Shown here piece by piece: positions 1-8,291 of a DNA stretch of 41,573 nt. A program made the position numbers and the translations under genes. Every line of letters starts with the position of its first letter. Position 1 is the first letter of the stretch. The notes beneath the pieces are model-generated. The model ran no database searches. It saw only the letters and a list, made by a program, of their open reading frames with translations, and was not told the origin of the DNA. Origin of the DNA: a virus; IMG/VR virus record IMGVR_UViG_3300043436_000306, positions 1-41,573 of that record; one strand, 5' to 3'.

Positions 1-43
1 TCAGCCTTGAAGCATGTAAATCAGGTGCTTTATATCCTCTCAT
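1..43 (-). CDS. Conserved phage protein, N-terminal 14 codons only
   Basis: An ATG at 43-41 opens a frame that runs off the left edge of the window; the visible start reads MRGYKAPDLHASRL. It begins 39 nt after the stop of the phosphoesterase gene, in the same orientation, as expected for the next gene of the run. The MRGYKAPDLHASR start resembles a short conserved protein of Bacteroidota phages that begins with a similar basic KAPxxxAxR stretch. That resemblance is from memory and rests on few residues, so no function is assigned. The leader before the ATG is A/T-rich (attaatgtagtcaaggt) with no clear Shine-Dalgarno site. Confidence 0.45.
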   Translation of the reverse strand, partial: MRGYKAPDLHASRL

Positions 44-82
44 ACCTTGACTACATTAATAAGATACAAAATTTAATCCAGA

Positions 83-1291
83 TTAAATACAGTTATAAAC
101 AAACTCTCCAATCTTACCATTTTCATAGTCATGAACCTCAATAAGGGCGGCTCTCTTACTACCAATAAACTTATTATGGTAGTGCCAGTAGTCTGTTTTA
201 GATAGACTAGGAATGATCTTAATAGAGAAACCAGTGACTTCATCCTCTGTAATATACTCTATAGTTTTCTTCTTGTGATAGTGTCCAGTATACAAAGTTC
301 TAAATTTAGTATTACCCCAGGGCTCTGAGAATTCAGTAGCATAAACTAGTAATGAGTTCTTAGTATTTACATCTCCGTGCTCAAATGCAAAGAAGTTATT
401 ATTAAACGTAAGTACTTTTCTTTCTGCATAATCAGCATGCCATACTATACCATCCTCTTGTACAGCTTTAGAGAGAGCATGTACTAGATGATAAGATGAT
501 AATCTATCATGGTTACCGGGTATAAACATTATATGTAATGTCTCACACCTCTCCTTTAAAAAACGAATGCCCCGGTATAGGGCATCAAAAGCTTCAGCAT
601 ATACTTTGTAGGCTTTATCAGAGTTCTCTACTGGAGTACCTGATGTAGTAGTACCACTAAATGTATCCATGTTTAATATATCACCACCTACTACGTACAC
701 TAGATCATCTATAAAGTAATTATTAGATACACTTTCTGTTAATTGTTCTAGTGATGCAAAGTACTGTTCTATGATATCATCATTACCATCCTTACCAATA
801 TGCATATCTTGCATAGATAGTACACAGCTTACATACCGGTGCCTTTTTTGCTTCTTTATTACTACTGGTTTATAATCCGGTTTAAAGTTTTCTATGATGT
901 CTTTTAGATAATCTTCTTTAGTCTTTACTACTTTAGTTACTAAAGCTGATACTAACCACTTATCACTCTTTTCTTTATTCCAGTATTGAGATAACTTCCA
1001 CTCTGTAGTATCTATACCCAAGATATCTATAATCTCTTCAGGGGTTTTAGGATTAACTGATACTAACTTCTCTATTTTACCTGTGCCTCTTTCTAAATCA
1101 TAGGACTCAGAATTAACTTTTTCTGTATTATGTTCAGAATTATATTTTAATTTTTTAGATTTAAACCCCAGGGACTTCTTAATCTTTAAATATTCATCCA
1201 AAGTAATACCAATTCTTCTTGCACACTCAATATTAGATAGCTTCCATCCTTTACTTTTAGCTACCTTATCTTTTAATTCTTGTGAATACAT
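83..1291 (-). CDS. Calcineurin-like metallophosphoesterase (SbcD/Mre11-type) with N-terminal extension
   Basis: A 402-aa protein of the calcineurin-like phosphoesterase superfamily, which hydrolyses phosphodiester or phosphomonoester bonds using two metal ions. The metal-binding motifs appear in order: QDMH (161-164), GGD (202-204), GNHD (259-262), HGD (305-307) and GHYH (336-339). Residues 1-45 look like a helix-turn-helix (ARRIGITLDEYLKIKKSLG), and 46-150 is a lysine-rich linker. Such proteins are annotated as DNA repair exonucleases or phosphatases in large phages; nuclease activity on phage or host DNA is the likely role but is inferred. It is the only recognisable enzyme at this end of the structural run, separated from the fibre module by a terminator, so it probably belongs to a different transcription unit. 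The start is the first Met; no SbcC partner is in the window. Confidence 0.85.
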   Translation of the reverse strand: MYSQELKDKVAKSKGWKLSNIECARRIGITLDEYLKIKKSLGFKSKKLKYNSEHNTEKVNSESYDLERGTGKIEKLVSVNPKTPEEIIDILGIDTTEWKLSQYWNKEKSDKWLVSALVTKVVKTKEDYLKDIIENFKPDYKPVVIKKQKRHRYVSCVLSMQDMHIGKDGNDDIIEQYFASLEQLTESVSNNYFIDDLVYVVGGDILNMDTFSGTTTSGTPVENSDKAYKVYAEAFDALYRGIRFLKERCETLHIMFIPGNHDRLSSYHLVHALSKAVQEDGIVWHADYAERKVLTFNNNFFAFEHGDVNTKNSLLVYATEFSEPWGNTKFRTLYTGHYHKKKTIEYITEDEVTGFSIKIIPSLSKTDYWHYHNKFIGSKRAALIEVHDYENGKIGEFVYNCI

Positions 1292-1340
1292 GTGGTAATT
1301 GTTTTATCAAATGTAGTAAAAATACTTTATAATCAAGTTA

Positions 1341-1405
1341 TTATAAAATAAACCCCGGCTTTTTACACCGGGGTCTAATCAGAGGGATAAACCAACAAAC
1401 CCTCT
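1341..1405 (-). terminator. Double hairpin, likely terminator of the fibre/tail run
   Basis: Two hairpins lie downstream of the 103-aa gene. Read on the minus strand, the first is AGAGGG/CCCTCT (1400-1405 with 1381-1386). The second is ACCCCGG/CCGGGGT (1368-1374 with 1352-1358, loop 9 nt). The second is followed by TTTATTTTATAA (1351-1340). The GC-rich stem plus U-rich tail fits an intrinsic terminator for minus-strand transcripts coming through the fibre genes. Confidence 0.7.
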
Positions 1406-1453
1406 TAGTACTTATACAATATTAATATACTGTAGATGGTTTAATAAAACAAG

Positions 1454-1765
1454 TTATGCGGATAAAATTTCTACAGTTCCTTCTCCTGTAACCTCTTCAA
1501 TCTTAACTTTACACTTCTCGTGAATCAAGTTAGCTAAAGCAGATCCCCAGAACTCTTCTGAAGTCAATTCAGTTTGTACTTGATTAGGTAAAGAAGAAAC
1601 ATTTAAGGGAGACTTTCCAGCAACCCAGTCTTCTTCAGACTTAAAGTAAGACAAGTTCACCCAGTTAGACTGAGGAGCAAGAATGTAAATGTTCAAGTAA
1701 CCAAAGGCATTTGATACCTCAAATCCTTCATCGGTTGTAATTGTTGTGTTAATAGACAATGCCAT
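1454..1765 (-). CDS. Small fibre-associated protein (103 aa)
   Basis: A 103-aa protein that follows the 484-aa fibre gene by 39 nt. No catalytic motif, signal peptide or membrane segment is visible. Its pattern is two beta-rich halves, with a SEEDWVAGKSPL stretch in the middle, then an LTSEEFW helix and a KIEEVTGEGTVEIL C-terminus. The same order (a residue pair plus 'GK' in the middle, a helix, then xVEE near the end) is seen faintly in the 124-aa gene at 18162-18536, which also follows a fibre gene. Small proteins in this position are often fibre assembly partners or tip proteins. That role is inferred from position only. The gene is closed by the terminator at 1341-1405. The leader is A/U-rich (aaaaatataaaaatataaaatc). 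Confidence 0.75.
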   Translation of the reverse strand: MALSINTTITTDEGFEVSNAFGYLNIYILAPQSNWVNLSYFKSEEDWVAGKSPLNVSSLPNQVQTELTSEEFWGSALANLIHEKCKVKIEEVTGEGTVEILSA

Positions 1766-1804
1766 GATTTTATATTTTTATATTTTTATTTCAAATTTAA
1801 GTAA

Positions 1805-3259
1805 TTAAAAAGCAACTTCAACCAACTCTACTTTAGCAACTACTCTACAAGTTACACTACCACCACCTGCAAAGGTTGGTGCTGTAAAAGTTAAAGCCAA
1901 TTCTTGAGAAGCACCTGCTGTAGGTATGAGTGAAGCAGAACCCATAGATGCGTCTTCTTGAGGAATAGAGAAACTACCTCCACCTACTAAAGAAGATACA
2001 CCACCTACTTTCTTAAAGCCAATTTCTATATTTTGTGATTTTGTATCCCCTACTGTTACCCCTGTTGCAGTACCCGTAATAGTAGTTACTACTGCTACAT
2101 ACTTAATTGTTACGTTCCACATACGATTTGTGCCAGTTGGAATAATCAGATTTGTAACACCTGTACCATCCAAAGAAAGCACAGTAGTTCCACCTGTTGT
2201 TAAAACTCCATCATTATAAGCAATTACATTAGAAACCTGTGTTCTGCCTCTTACTGGACTACCACCAACTGCACCATGTACAAATTGATTTCTCAAATAT
2301 GGATTTGGAGAAATACCAATACTTGTCGTATAATCTCCTGATAACCATTCGGTAAAATCCGCTAAGGCTTTATTTCCAATACCCGAACCCATTTGATTGC
2401 TACTTCCTAAAGCAAAGTTATTTGCACCCCCAGTAATTGTATTTGAATTACCTATTGCATATCCCTTCAAAGATGTTCCCGATATAGTATTAGCAACTCC
2501 AAATATGACATTATCACCAAGAGATGCAGAAATAGTATTTGATTGACCTACAATAAAAGAATATTTGCCACCAGAAATTGTATTCGCTCTACCAAAAGAA
2601 TATACACCTCTACTCGATGTCATATTATTACTTTCTCCTATCGCAAATGAATTTTCAGTACTTCCATTAGCGTTTACAGTATTTGATGACCCTAAAGCAT
2701 AAGCCCCTATACCAGCAGTATTATTTGTGTTTCCTAAAGCAACATTAAATTGACCACTTGCCGTATTTGTAAACCCACCACTCACGCTATATGCACCGCT
2801 TGATGTATTTGTACTACCTCCTACTACTGTAGCGTATGTGTTTGTAGATGCAGTGTTAAGATATCCACCTGAGATGGTGCTGTATTGAGAAGTTACAGAA
2901 TTACTTCTACCTCCGCTAATTGTTGAACCACCTGTTCCACTACCTATGTTAATATTATTTAATTGACCTCCACCAATAAATGAATGTCCAGCACCTCCTG
3001 TTATTGTATTACTTGCACCTCCAACAATAGTTTTGAAATTATCTAAATTTCCACTTGTTGAATTATTTGCACCTCCACCAACAAAATCTCCAACACCAAG
3101 AGCTGAATTATTTGCACCACCACATACAACTGAAATATCTCCACTTGCAACTTGTGTATTTGCAGTTCTTGATGTTTGTAAATCAACAGCATTTTCACCT
3201 CTTGTACTACCTCCAGCAATAGTTCCGTCTTCTTGTCCTAATATAAATTTAGTTCCCAT
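1805..3259 (-). CDS. Phage fibre/adhesin with YadA-head-like repeats and beta-sandwich cap (484 aa)
   Basis: An elongated trimeric-adhesin-type virion fibre, presumably used for receptor binding or surface decoration. Residues 1-45 form the short 'type B' N-terminus (GGSTRGENAVDLQ, then TANTQVASG), shared with the genes at 3277, 20413 and 21416. Residues about 45-300 are 14-15-residue repeats with the pattern S-x-h-x-GG-x-x-NT-x-SG, like YadA/Hep_Hag head repeats. A neck (about 325-365) leads into a C-terminal beta-rich cap of about 120 aa that begins TTVLSLDGTG and contains the TNRMWNVTIKYVA and TAGASQELALTFTAP motifs. The same cap occurs in the 534-aa fibre and, on a different N-terminus, in the 192-aa gene at 22362. 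No S74 peptidase or collagen domain is seen. It lies 17 nt downstream of the 534-aa fibre, with an A-rich leader. Confidence 0.85.
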   Translation of the reverse strand: MGTKFILGQEDGTIAGGSTRGENAVDLQTSRTANTQVASGDISVVCGGANNSALGVGDFVGGGANNSTSGNLDNFKTIVGGASNTITGGAGHSFIGGGQLNNINIGSGTGGSTISGGRSNSVTSQYSTISGGYLNTASTNTYATVVGGSTNTSSGAYSVSGGFTNTASGQFNVALGNTNNTAGIGAYALGSSNTVNANGSTENSFAIGESNNMTSSRGVYSFGRANTISGGKYSFIVGQSNTISASLGDNVIFGVANTISGTSLKGYAIGNSNTITGGANNFALGSSNQMGSGIGNKALADFTEWLSGDYTTSIGISPNPYLRNQFVHGAVGGSPVRGRTQVSNVIAYNDGVLTTGGTTVLSLDGTGVTNLIIPTGTNRMWNVTIKYVAVVTTITGTATGVTVGDTKSQNIEIGFKKVGGVSSLVGGGSFSIPQEDASMGSASLIPTAGASQELALTFTAPTFAGGGSVTCRVVAKVELVEVAF

Positions 3260-3276
3260 GTTTTTATTTTATTTTA

Positions 3277-4881
3277 TTAATAAGCAACTTCTACTAATTC
3301 TACCTTAGCAACACAACGGAATGTTGTAGCACTTGCTGTAGTAGGTGCTTTGAATGTGATTTGTAAGTCTTGAGATGCACCTGCAGCAAAGGTAAATGCA
3401 GCAGTTGCCATGTTTGTATCATAAATAAGGTTAGCGGAATTTACGCCTACCACAGAACTTATACCTCCTACTCTCTTAAACAAAAGAGTAAACTCTCCCA
3501 TATAAGAGTCTCCTAATACTAAAGTACCACCAGCAACACTAACAAATGCTGTTGCTACTACTTTAACTGCCCATAGTCTGTTGTTACCATTAGGAATAAT
3601 TAAATTAGTTGTTCCTGTTCCATCAAGTGAGAGGACAGTTGTGGCTGCTGAGTTTAAAGCGGCTTGTCTACGTGCAGTTAATGTAGATTGTTGAGCATCA
3701 CCCGTTGTTGAAAATCTACCCGAAGCAGAATTAATGCTACCATATTGATACCCTAAACATTGTAATCCACCAACTATTGTAATATATTTATCTTCTATGC
3801 CTCCGGATGCTAAATTACTTTGACCTCCTAAAATTGTAGAATAAGAACTGCCAGAAACAGTATTAGAAGTGCCTATTGCGATACTATTATTTCTACCTAC
3901 AGAATTATAAAATCCTATTGCCATTGTAGTAAAATGAGAGCAGGAATTGCCCAATCCAAAATTATAAGTATCTTCAGTACCCGTATTTGAATTACTAAAA
4001 CCAAACGCAAAAGCAGAGGCATTTGAACCCGTATTACTAAAACCTATTTTTACAGAACTATTGGTTACAATATTGTTACTACCCAATGCAATGCTATTTA
4101 AACCACTTGCTGTATTACTGAATCCACCACTAATACTATATTGCCCACTACTTGTATTACCCTGCCCACCTATTACGGTAGCATGTGTGCCTGTAGATGC
4201 TGTGTTTGATTGTCCGCCTGATACTACGCTAAAAGCGGAAGTAGCATTATTACTAAGTCCGCCTAATGAATTACTAAACTCTGCGGTTGCTGCATTTGCT
4301 AAACCAAAAGCAACGGCTGCTCTACCACTTGCAGTAGCCCCTAACCCTCCGCCTTGTTCACCACCTATGGCAACACTACCACTACCACTTGCAAAACAAC
4401 TACCACCTAACGCAACTGCGTTTGTTCCACTTGCAGTTGCTGAACCACCTGCAAGAGAATATGCTCCTGACGCAGTAGACACATTACCTCCAATAACAGC
4501 ACTATAATCACCTGACGCTACTTGTGTTTGAGCAGTTCTACCACCCGGTTTCAAATCCACAGCATATTGACCCCTTGCGTTACCACCACCTGTTGGCGTT
4601 CCATCTGGAATACTTGCTATCAAAGCACCTGTACCATTAGGAGCAATTACTAAATTTGCATTAGTTGTGGTTGCTTGGATTACAGAAGATGTTTGAGTTG
4701 TTACTGAAGAATCTGAAGTAATACCTACTCTTCTTGTAGAAATATATAAAGGAGATCCGGTACCAAGACCATCCTGTACTTGTCTTAATGTTGTATCTAA
4801 TACAGTACCTACTGGTAACTGAAGATTATTAGTACCTCCACCTCCTCCACCTACTGAAAAGAATTTAGCATATCTAGCCAT
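3277..4881 (-). CDS. Phage fibre/adhesin with YadA-head-like repeats, long N-terminus (534 aa)
   Basis: A close relative of the neighbouring 484-aa fibre but with an added N-terminus of about 95 residues (MARYAKFFSVGGGGGG, then LPVGTVLDTTLRQVQDGLG and NLVIAPNGTGALIASIPDG) before the type B segment (GGNARGQYAVDLKPGGRTAQTQVASG written in pieces across 97-125). Residues about 125-395 are YadA-head-like SxxxGGxxNTASG repeats. The C-terminus is the same beta-sandwich cap, with TTVLSLDGTGTTNLIIPNG and TNMATAAFTFAAGASQDLQ. The extra N-terminus probably attaches the fibre to a different virion site than its shorter relatives, or it is the direct anchor of a two-part fibre. It starts 3 nt after the 100-aa gene, so the two are probably translated together. 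The function as a fibre is confident; the receptor is unknown. Confidence 0.85.
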   Translation of the reverse strand: MARYAKFFSVGGGGGGTNNLQLPVGTVLDTTLRQVQDGLGTGSPLYISTRRVGITSDSSVTTQTSSVIQATTTNANLVIAPNGTGALIASIPDGTPTGGGNARGQYAVDLKPGGRTAQTQVASGDYSAVIGGNVSTASGAYSLAGGSATASGTNAVALGGSCFASGSGSVAIGGEQGGGLGATASGRAAVAFGLANAATAEFSNSLGGLSNNATSAFSVVSGGQSNTASTGTHATVIGGQGNTSSGQYSISGGFSNTASGLNSIALGSNNIVTNSSVKIGFSNTGSNASAFAFGFSNSNTGTEDTYNFGLGNSCSHFTTMAIGFYNSVGRNNSIAIGTSNTVSGSSYSTILGGQSNLASGGIEDKYITIVGGLQCLGYQYGSINSASGRFSTTGDAQQSTLTARRQAALNSAATTVLSLDGTGTTNLIIPNGNNRLWAVKVVATAFVSVAGGTLVLGDSYMGEFTLLFKRVGGISSVVGVNSANLIYDTNMATAAFTFAAGASQDLQITFKAPTTASATTFRCVAKVELVEVAY

Positions 4882-4884
4882 GAC

Positions 4885-5187
4885 TTATTTACTTACAATA
4901 TAGGACAATGTACCAGTTCCTGATACTGAAATTGTATTTGGATCTACTACATCAATAGTAAGCCCGGATTTATCTGGAATTACAATAGATGCACCACCAT
5001 TAATTGATATGTTAGCATCAGCACCAGTAGTATTAATGATAGTTACATATACCGCTGACTCTGAAATCAACGGGGTTAAAGCACCACTTAAAGCTACTGT
5101 ACGGGTAATATCATTACCACGTCTTACTGCATTGTATAATCTCTCAATGAGAGAACGGGTCCAAACTTCAAAACTTTTAGTTAACAT
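4885..5187 (-). CDS. Small virion-like beta protein with helical N-terminus (100 aa)
   Basis: Not recognised as a named family. Residues 1-28 are a basic amphipathic helix (SLIERLYNAVRRGNDITR). Residues 30-100 alternate short beta strands with Asn/Gly turns (VTIINTTGADANISINGG) and look like a small beta-sandwich of the type found in phage baseplate or decoration proteins. It lies between the FN3-like 148-aa protein and the 534-aa fibre, 20 nt from the former and 3 nt from the latter. That placement suggests a connector between tail proteins and fibre, but this is inference. Similar proteins that begin with MLTKSFEVWTRSLIERL-like helices occur beside tail genes in Bacteroidota phages, from memory. 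Confidence 0.75.
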   Translation of the reverse strand: MLTKSFEVWTRSLIERLYNAVRRGNDITRTVALSGALTPLISESAVYVTIINTTGADANISINGGASIVIPDKSGLTIDVVDPNTISVSGTGTLSYIVSK

Positions 5188-5207
5188 CGTTTTATTATTT
5201 TAAATTA

Positions 5208-5654
5208 TTATGGGTTACAGAGTGTTCCTGTAATTACTGTTAATCCACCTGTATTAATATAAGCTCCACCAAAGCCATTACTTAAACACAAAGGTCCTTC
5301 TGTATCACCATTAGGTACACTGATAGTAACTGTATTAGTTGGATCACTACATAGTCTGTAGATTAATGTTTTTGCACTACCAGTTGAGTTAGTAAATGTA
5401 TACTCTTGGCAATCATTAACATCTGACTGCACTTCATTACCGGCAGCATATACTCCCTCACCACAGTAAGATTGTACTTCTACATCATATGTAACACCAC
5501 TAGTTAATCCAGTAATACTAAATTCTTCAGGTGATAATCCTGTAGTAGGCACTATTAATTCTGTAAAACTAATAGCAGTACTTTCTTTATATCGGATTTT
5601 ATATTGAACCGGTACAGGAGATGGAGGATTGAAGGTTATAAATAAAGTGCTCAT
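5208..5654 (-). CDS. Fibronectin type III-like virion protein (148 aa)
   Basis: Residues 1-70 form one fibronectin type III-like domain: the PPSPVPVQYKIRYKES start, an LSPEEFSITGLTSGVTYDVEVQS strand pair (the G-L-x-S/P-G-T-x-Y-x-V-x-V signature of FN3) and YCGEG. Residues 80-148 form a second beta-rich region with Cys residues (NDCQEYTFTN, YRLCSDP, GPLCLSNG, GTLCNP). FN3 and Ig-like domains on phage virions usually mediate weak binding to cell-surface glycans. The ATG overlaps the end of the upstream 177-aa gene by 4 nt (ATGA type), which indicates translational coupling. The even spacing of four cysteines in the C-terminal part could allow disulphides in the released particle; this is a guess. 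Confidence 0.8.
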   Translation of the reverse strand: MSTLFITFNPPSPVPVQYKIRYKESTAISFTELIVPTTGLSPEEFSITGLTSGVTYDVEVQSYCGEGVYAAGNEVQSDVNDCQEYTFTNSTGSAKTLIYRLCSDPTNTVTISVPNGDTEGPLCLSNGFGGAYINTGGLTVITGTLCNP

Positions 5655-6184
5655 GCAGTTAATGTTTTAAAGCTTAGTGTAATAGAAGTACAACAATCAG
5701 CAGAAGATGATGTACTTGTTTTAATTCTTACATAGTAAGTTGTATTAGCTAGTAAGTTAATGATAGTCCATTGGGTGTAAGTGCTAGCTAATGCTACTTG
5801 TACAACACCGGTTGCAAAAGTAGGGCTAGTGCTGTACTCCAATTTTACCGCAGTAATAGCAGCGGGTGCTCCTGGATATGACCAGAATACTGTACCCTCT
5901 GTTACTTTAATATTCAAGATTTCAAAGTCTTTAATACTCTGACAAACAGCTGTAGGATCAAAGCAAGTTGGGTCTGTAAGATACAAAGCCAACTTCTTGA
6001 TTACTACATCTAATCTGTCTCCGGTATTAATTCCAATATCATAGATATTATTTCCGGTATATGATACACACTCAAACGCGGTTATCTCTTCACAAGGTTC
6101 TGTATTGTTACATACAGTAGTTACTGGAGAGGTTAAAGCGGTTTCAGTGCATCCGCAGGGTGTTGATATACAATTGCAGCTCAT
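5651..6184 (-). CDS. Cys-rich FN3-like virion protein (177 aa)
   Basis: The N-terminus is extremely Cys-rich (MSCNCISTPCGCTET, then VCNNTEPCEE and AFECVSYTG). Next is a short helical module, GINTGDRLDVVIKKLALYL (about 52-70), which is also found in the 506-aa neighbour as CKGDTVTDVVTKLGELL. Residues about 85-177 are an FN3-like domain ending in INLLANTTYYVRIKTSTS. The V-S-x-x-G-x-x-I-x-x-I-G-x-x-x-G-D pattern with a following helix is a recurrent segment in tail proteins of Bacteroidota phages. It probably trimerises or docks the protein. It overlaps the 148-aa FN3 gene by 4 nt and lies 2 nt from the 506-aa gene, so all three are likely one translation unit making parts of the same tail or baseplate structure. 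Confidence 0.8.
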   Translation of the reverse strand: MSCNCISTPCGCTETALTSPVTTVCNNTEPCEEITAFECVSYTGNNIYDIGINTGDRLDVVIKKLALYLTDPTCFDPTAVCQSIKDFEILNIKVTEGTVFWSYPGAPAAITAVKLEYSTSPTFATGVVQVALASTYTQWTIINLLANTTYYVRIKTSTSSSADCCTSITLSFKTLTA

Positions 6185-6186
6185 GA

Positions 6187-7707
6187 TTAGTTAATTAAGT
6201 ATGCTTCTACACTAGTTGGTGATACACATCCGGTGCTTACAATTGAGATCAATTGCTTAGGACAAGTGCGTACAACAGTTGGTATACCATCTGGAGGTGT
6301 ATTAATAATTTGTACTTCAAAGTAGTAGTTACCCAAACTTAATCCGGTTACTGCTCCAGTTACAGGGTTAGGTAACAATGTTGCTGCGTTAGTATCTGAA
6401 GTAGATACTAATGCTAAAGTAGCATCATATATATTCAATCTGTAAGAAGTAGTTGCGCTAGTAGAGAAGATATTCGGGAATGAGTATTGGATCTCACCAA
6501 TGCTAAACAAGAAACTAGAGGTAAGAGTTACAGTAGGACAACCTACAGTGTTAACTACATCAAAAGCAACTCTATTCTGACAAGTCAAATCATTTGTAGA
6601 ATTAAAGAAGCAGTAGTTTACCGCTACACTAAAGTCTTCTGCTAATACCAATGAAGAACTAGAGAGATCAAAATCCGCAGATGTAGACCCGTCTATAATA
6701 CTAGCAATGTTATTAAAGGTGTAAGTAGCAACGTTACCACTAGTATCTGTAATAGTAATAGTAGAACTAGGTGTAGGGCATTGTACAAACTGAGTAGGTA
6801 TAACACTTCCGGGGCTTGCAAAAATACTTAAGATACCTCCATCAAGTACACCAAAGAATCCTAAGTCAATATCAGCACATGTCTTAGTGCAGCAATCTTG
6901 TAATTGAGTTACTAAACCACGCATATCACAGATAGCAATCCACATGTTGTTGATTGTATCTGCTAATGTACTTACTGTTACTTTCCAATCAGGGTAGGCA
7001 GAAGCCATTGTACCGGGTAAAGATAATGCCGGCTCATTTGTAATATTACAGAATGGTACAATCTCAGCAGCTAACTCAGCAGGAGTGCCGGTAACTGCTT
7101 CTAAATCACACAACTCTTGTTCTACTGTAGCAAGGATAGCAGCTAATGTAGCTGTACCAGTTCCTAAGCATACGTATGTAGAGTTTCTAGGAGCGTATGT
7201 AGTAGGTAATGTAAGTAGAGTATTGTTAATAGTTACAATACTTGAACCCTGTGAAGAAACTACACTTGATAAATTTGTTACTGAAGTTTCTAAATCACAA
7301 AACTCTGTACCAATTAACTCTGCGTATTCTACTACACCTAATGTAGTACTTCCGGCTTCAGCTTGTAAACAAGGGGCCACATCACAGGTTAAACTAATTG
7401 GTGAAGGAATAACAATGTCATCTACAATAGTATAGAGATCACATAGCTTATCTACAACGTACTGAATTAAATCATTATAGTTTGTATATGAGAAGTCTCC
7501 TCCTCCTAAACATGCAACATTTACAGAGACTTCAGCAGCCCTTGTATCAATATCACATAACAACTCTCCAAGTTTAGTTACTACGTCAGTAACTGTATCT
7601 CCTTTACATAATCCAATACATGGAATATCCGGGCCTTGCCAAGATACACAGTTTGAAGATACTACACTACATGGTGTACTTTTATTGTTTGATCCTACAG
7701 GTAACAT
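6187..7707 (-). CDS. Large Cys-rich tail/structural protein (506 aa)
   Basis: The protein repeats a Cys-containing module: WQGPDIPCIGLCKGDTVTDV followed by TKLGELLCDI (about 20-52), then further copies ending in KLCDLYTI, EFCDLETSV, ELCDLEAV and MWIAICDM. Each looks like the end of a trimeric coiled helix closed by a Cys-Asp pair. The last 200 residues are two beta-sandwich or Ig-like domains (TITITDTSGNVATYTF; SFLFSIGEIQYSF and SYRLNIYDATLAL). The WQGPDIPCI module is familiar from tail genes of Bacteroidota phages. I chose the ATG at 7707 (MLPVGSNNK) rather than an in-frame ATG 24 nt upstream, because the upstream one lies inside the hairpin and U-tract at 7716-7752. The likely role is tail or baseplate structural protein; no enzyme motifs are seen. 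Confidence 0.8.
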   Translation of the reverse strand: MLPVGSNNKSTPCSVVSSNCVSWQGPDIPCIGLCKGDTVTDVVTKLGELLCDIDTRAAEVSVNVACLGGGDFSYTNYNDLIQYVVDKLCDLYTIVDDIVIPSPISLTCDVAPCLQAEAGSTTLGVVEYAELIGTEFCDLETSVTNLSSVVSSQGSSIVTINNTLLTLPTTYAPRNSTYVCLGTGTATLAAILATVEQELCDLEAVTGTPAELAAEIVPFCNITNEPALSLPGTMASAYPDWKVTVSTLADTINNMWIAICDMRGLVTQLQDCCTKTCADIDLGFFGVLDGGILSIFASPGSVIPTQFVQCPTPSSTITITDTSGNVATYTFNNIASIIDGSTSADFDLSSSSLVLAEDFSVAVNYCFFNSTNDLTCQNRVAFDVVNTVGCPTVTLTSSFLFSIGEIQYSFPNIFSTSATTSYRLNIYDATLALVSTSDTNAATLLPNPVTGAVTGLSLGNYYFEVQIINTPPDGIPTVVRTCPKQLISIVSTGCVSPTSVEAYLIN

Positions 7708-7715
7708 AGTTATAT

Positions 7716-7752
7716 AAAAAATATAGTGCACACTGGTATAGTGTACACTATA
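7716..7752 (-). terminator. Terminator-like 13-bp hairpin just upstream of a start codon
   Basis: On the minus strand, TATAGTGTACACT pairs with AGTGTGCACTATA (13 bp with one G-U pair, loop ATACC), followed by six Ts (7721-7716). This has the form of an intrinsic terminator for the 147-aa gene. The next gene's ATG (7707) is only 8 nt past the U-tract. The outer half by itself, TATAGTGTACACTATA (7737-7752), is also a perfect 16-bp palindrome, so a protein-binding operator is an alternative. Confidence 0.7.
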
Positions 7753-7793
7753 ATATAAGAAAAGTTTCTAACAAAATCAAAACTATTAATTGC

Positions 7794-8237
7794 TTATTCA
7801 GCAACTAATAACTTTAAAAACACGGGGCAATTGCCGGCAGTCTCAATACTTTCTACATCAGCAAGAGTTAAAGGCTTATAACTAAACTCTTTCTCTTGAT
7901 CTAACAAAGCACCAAACTCATTTTGGAACTCAATAAAGTTAGGGTTGATCTTCTGTACTTTCTGACCATCTACCTCTTCTTCAGTGTAAGCCATCAACTG
8001 TACATTACCATCTTCACTAGCTTGACCATACTTAACTACTAACTCATCACGTAATTTGTCAATAGCAGTTTTTTCATCAGCAGCTTGTTTACCAATGTGG
8101 TTTAACCAGTACCTAGTGGTTAATGACATTTTTTCATTAAGAATACCTTTGTACTCACTTTCAGGATTTTGAGGGTTACCATATAATTCAATGGCAAGGC
8201 TCAAGAATTCAGCTAATTTAAGATTAATTTTTTCCAT
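7794..8237 (-). CDS. DUF1617-like phage protein downstream of the giant fibre (147 aa)
   Basis: An acidic, mostly helical protein. The layout is an N-terminal helix (LKLAEFLSLAIELYG), a Lys/Glu-rich middle (AADEKTAIDKLRDELVVKYG), EDGN, then INPNFIEFQNEFGALLDQE and a terminal LTLADVESIET segment. The order K-x-R-D-E-L-x-x-K-Y-G, E-x-G-N, F-x-E-F-x-x-E, then L-x-x-x-E/D resembles the phage DUF1617 family, a small protein found next to tail genes with no proven role. It follows the 913-aa fibre by 54 nt, so it could be an assembly factor for that fibre. It is followed by the terminator-like hairpin at 7716-7752. Family assignment is from pattern memory only. Confidence 0.7.
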   Translation of the reverse strand: MEKINLKLAEFLSLAIELYGNPQNPESEYKGILNEKMSLTTRYWLNHIGKQAADEKTAIDKLRDELVVKYGQASEDGNVQLMAYTEEEVDGQKVQKINPNFIEFQNEFGALLDQEKEFSYKPLTLADVESIETAGNCPVFLKLLVAE

Positions 8238-8291
8238 GATAGCAAATATAACACAATGTATACCAATTTAACAACACTGTCAGATTGACAT

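Noticed and set aside
4061-4507. Long plus-strand frames opposite the fibre genes (here 148 aa; also at 3033, 9400, 10159, 10582, 7085)
   Set aside because: They are antisense shadows of repetitive fibre or Cys-rich genes; the Pro/Leu/Ala-rich products come from reading the Gly/Asn/Thr codons backwards and show no start context or domain.
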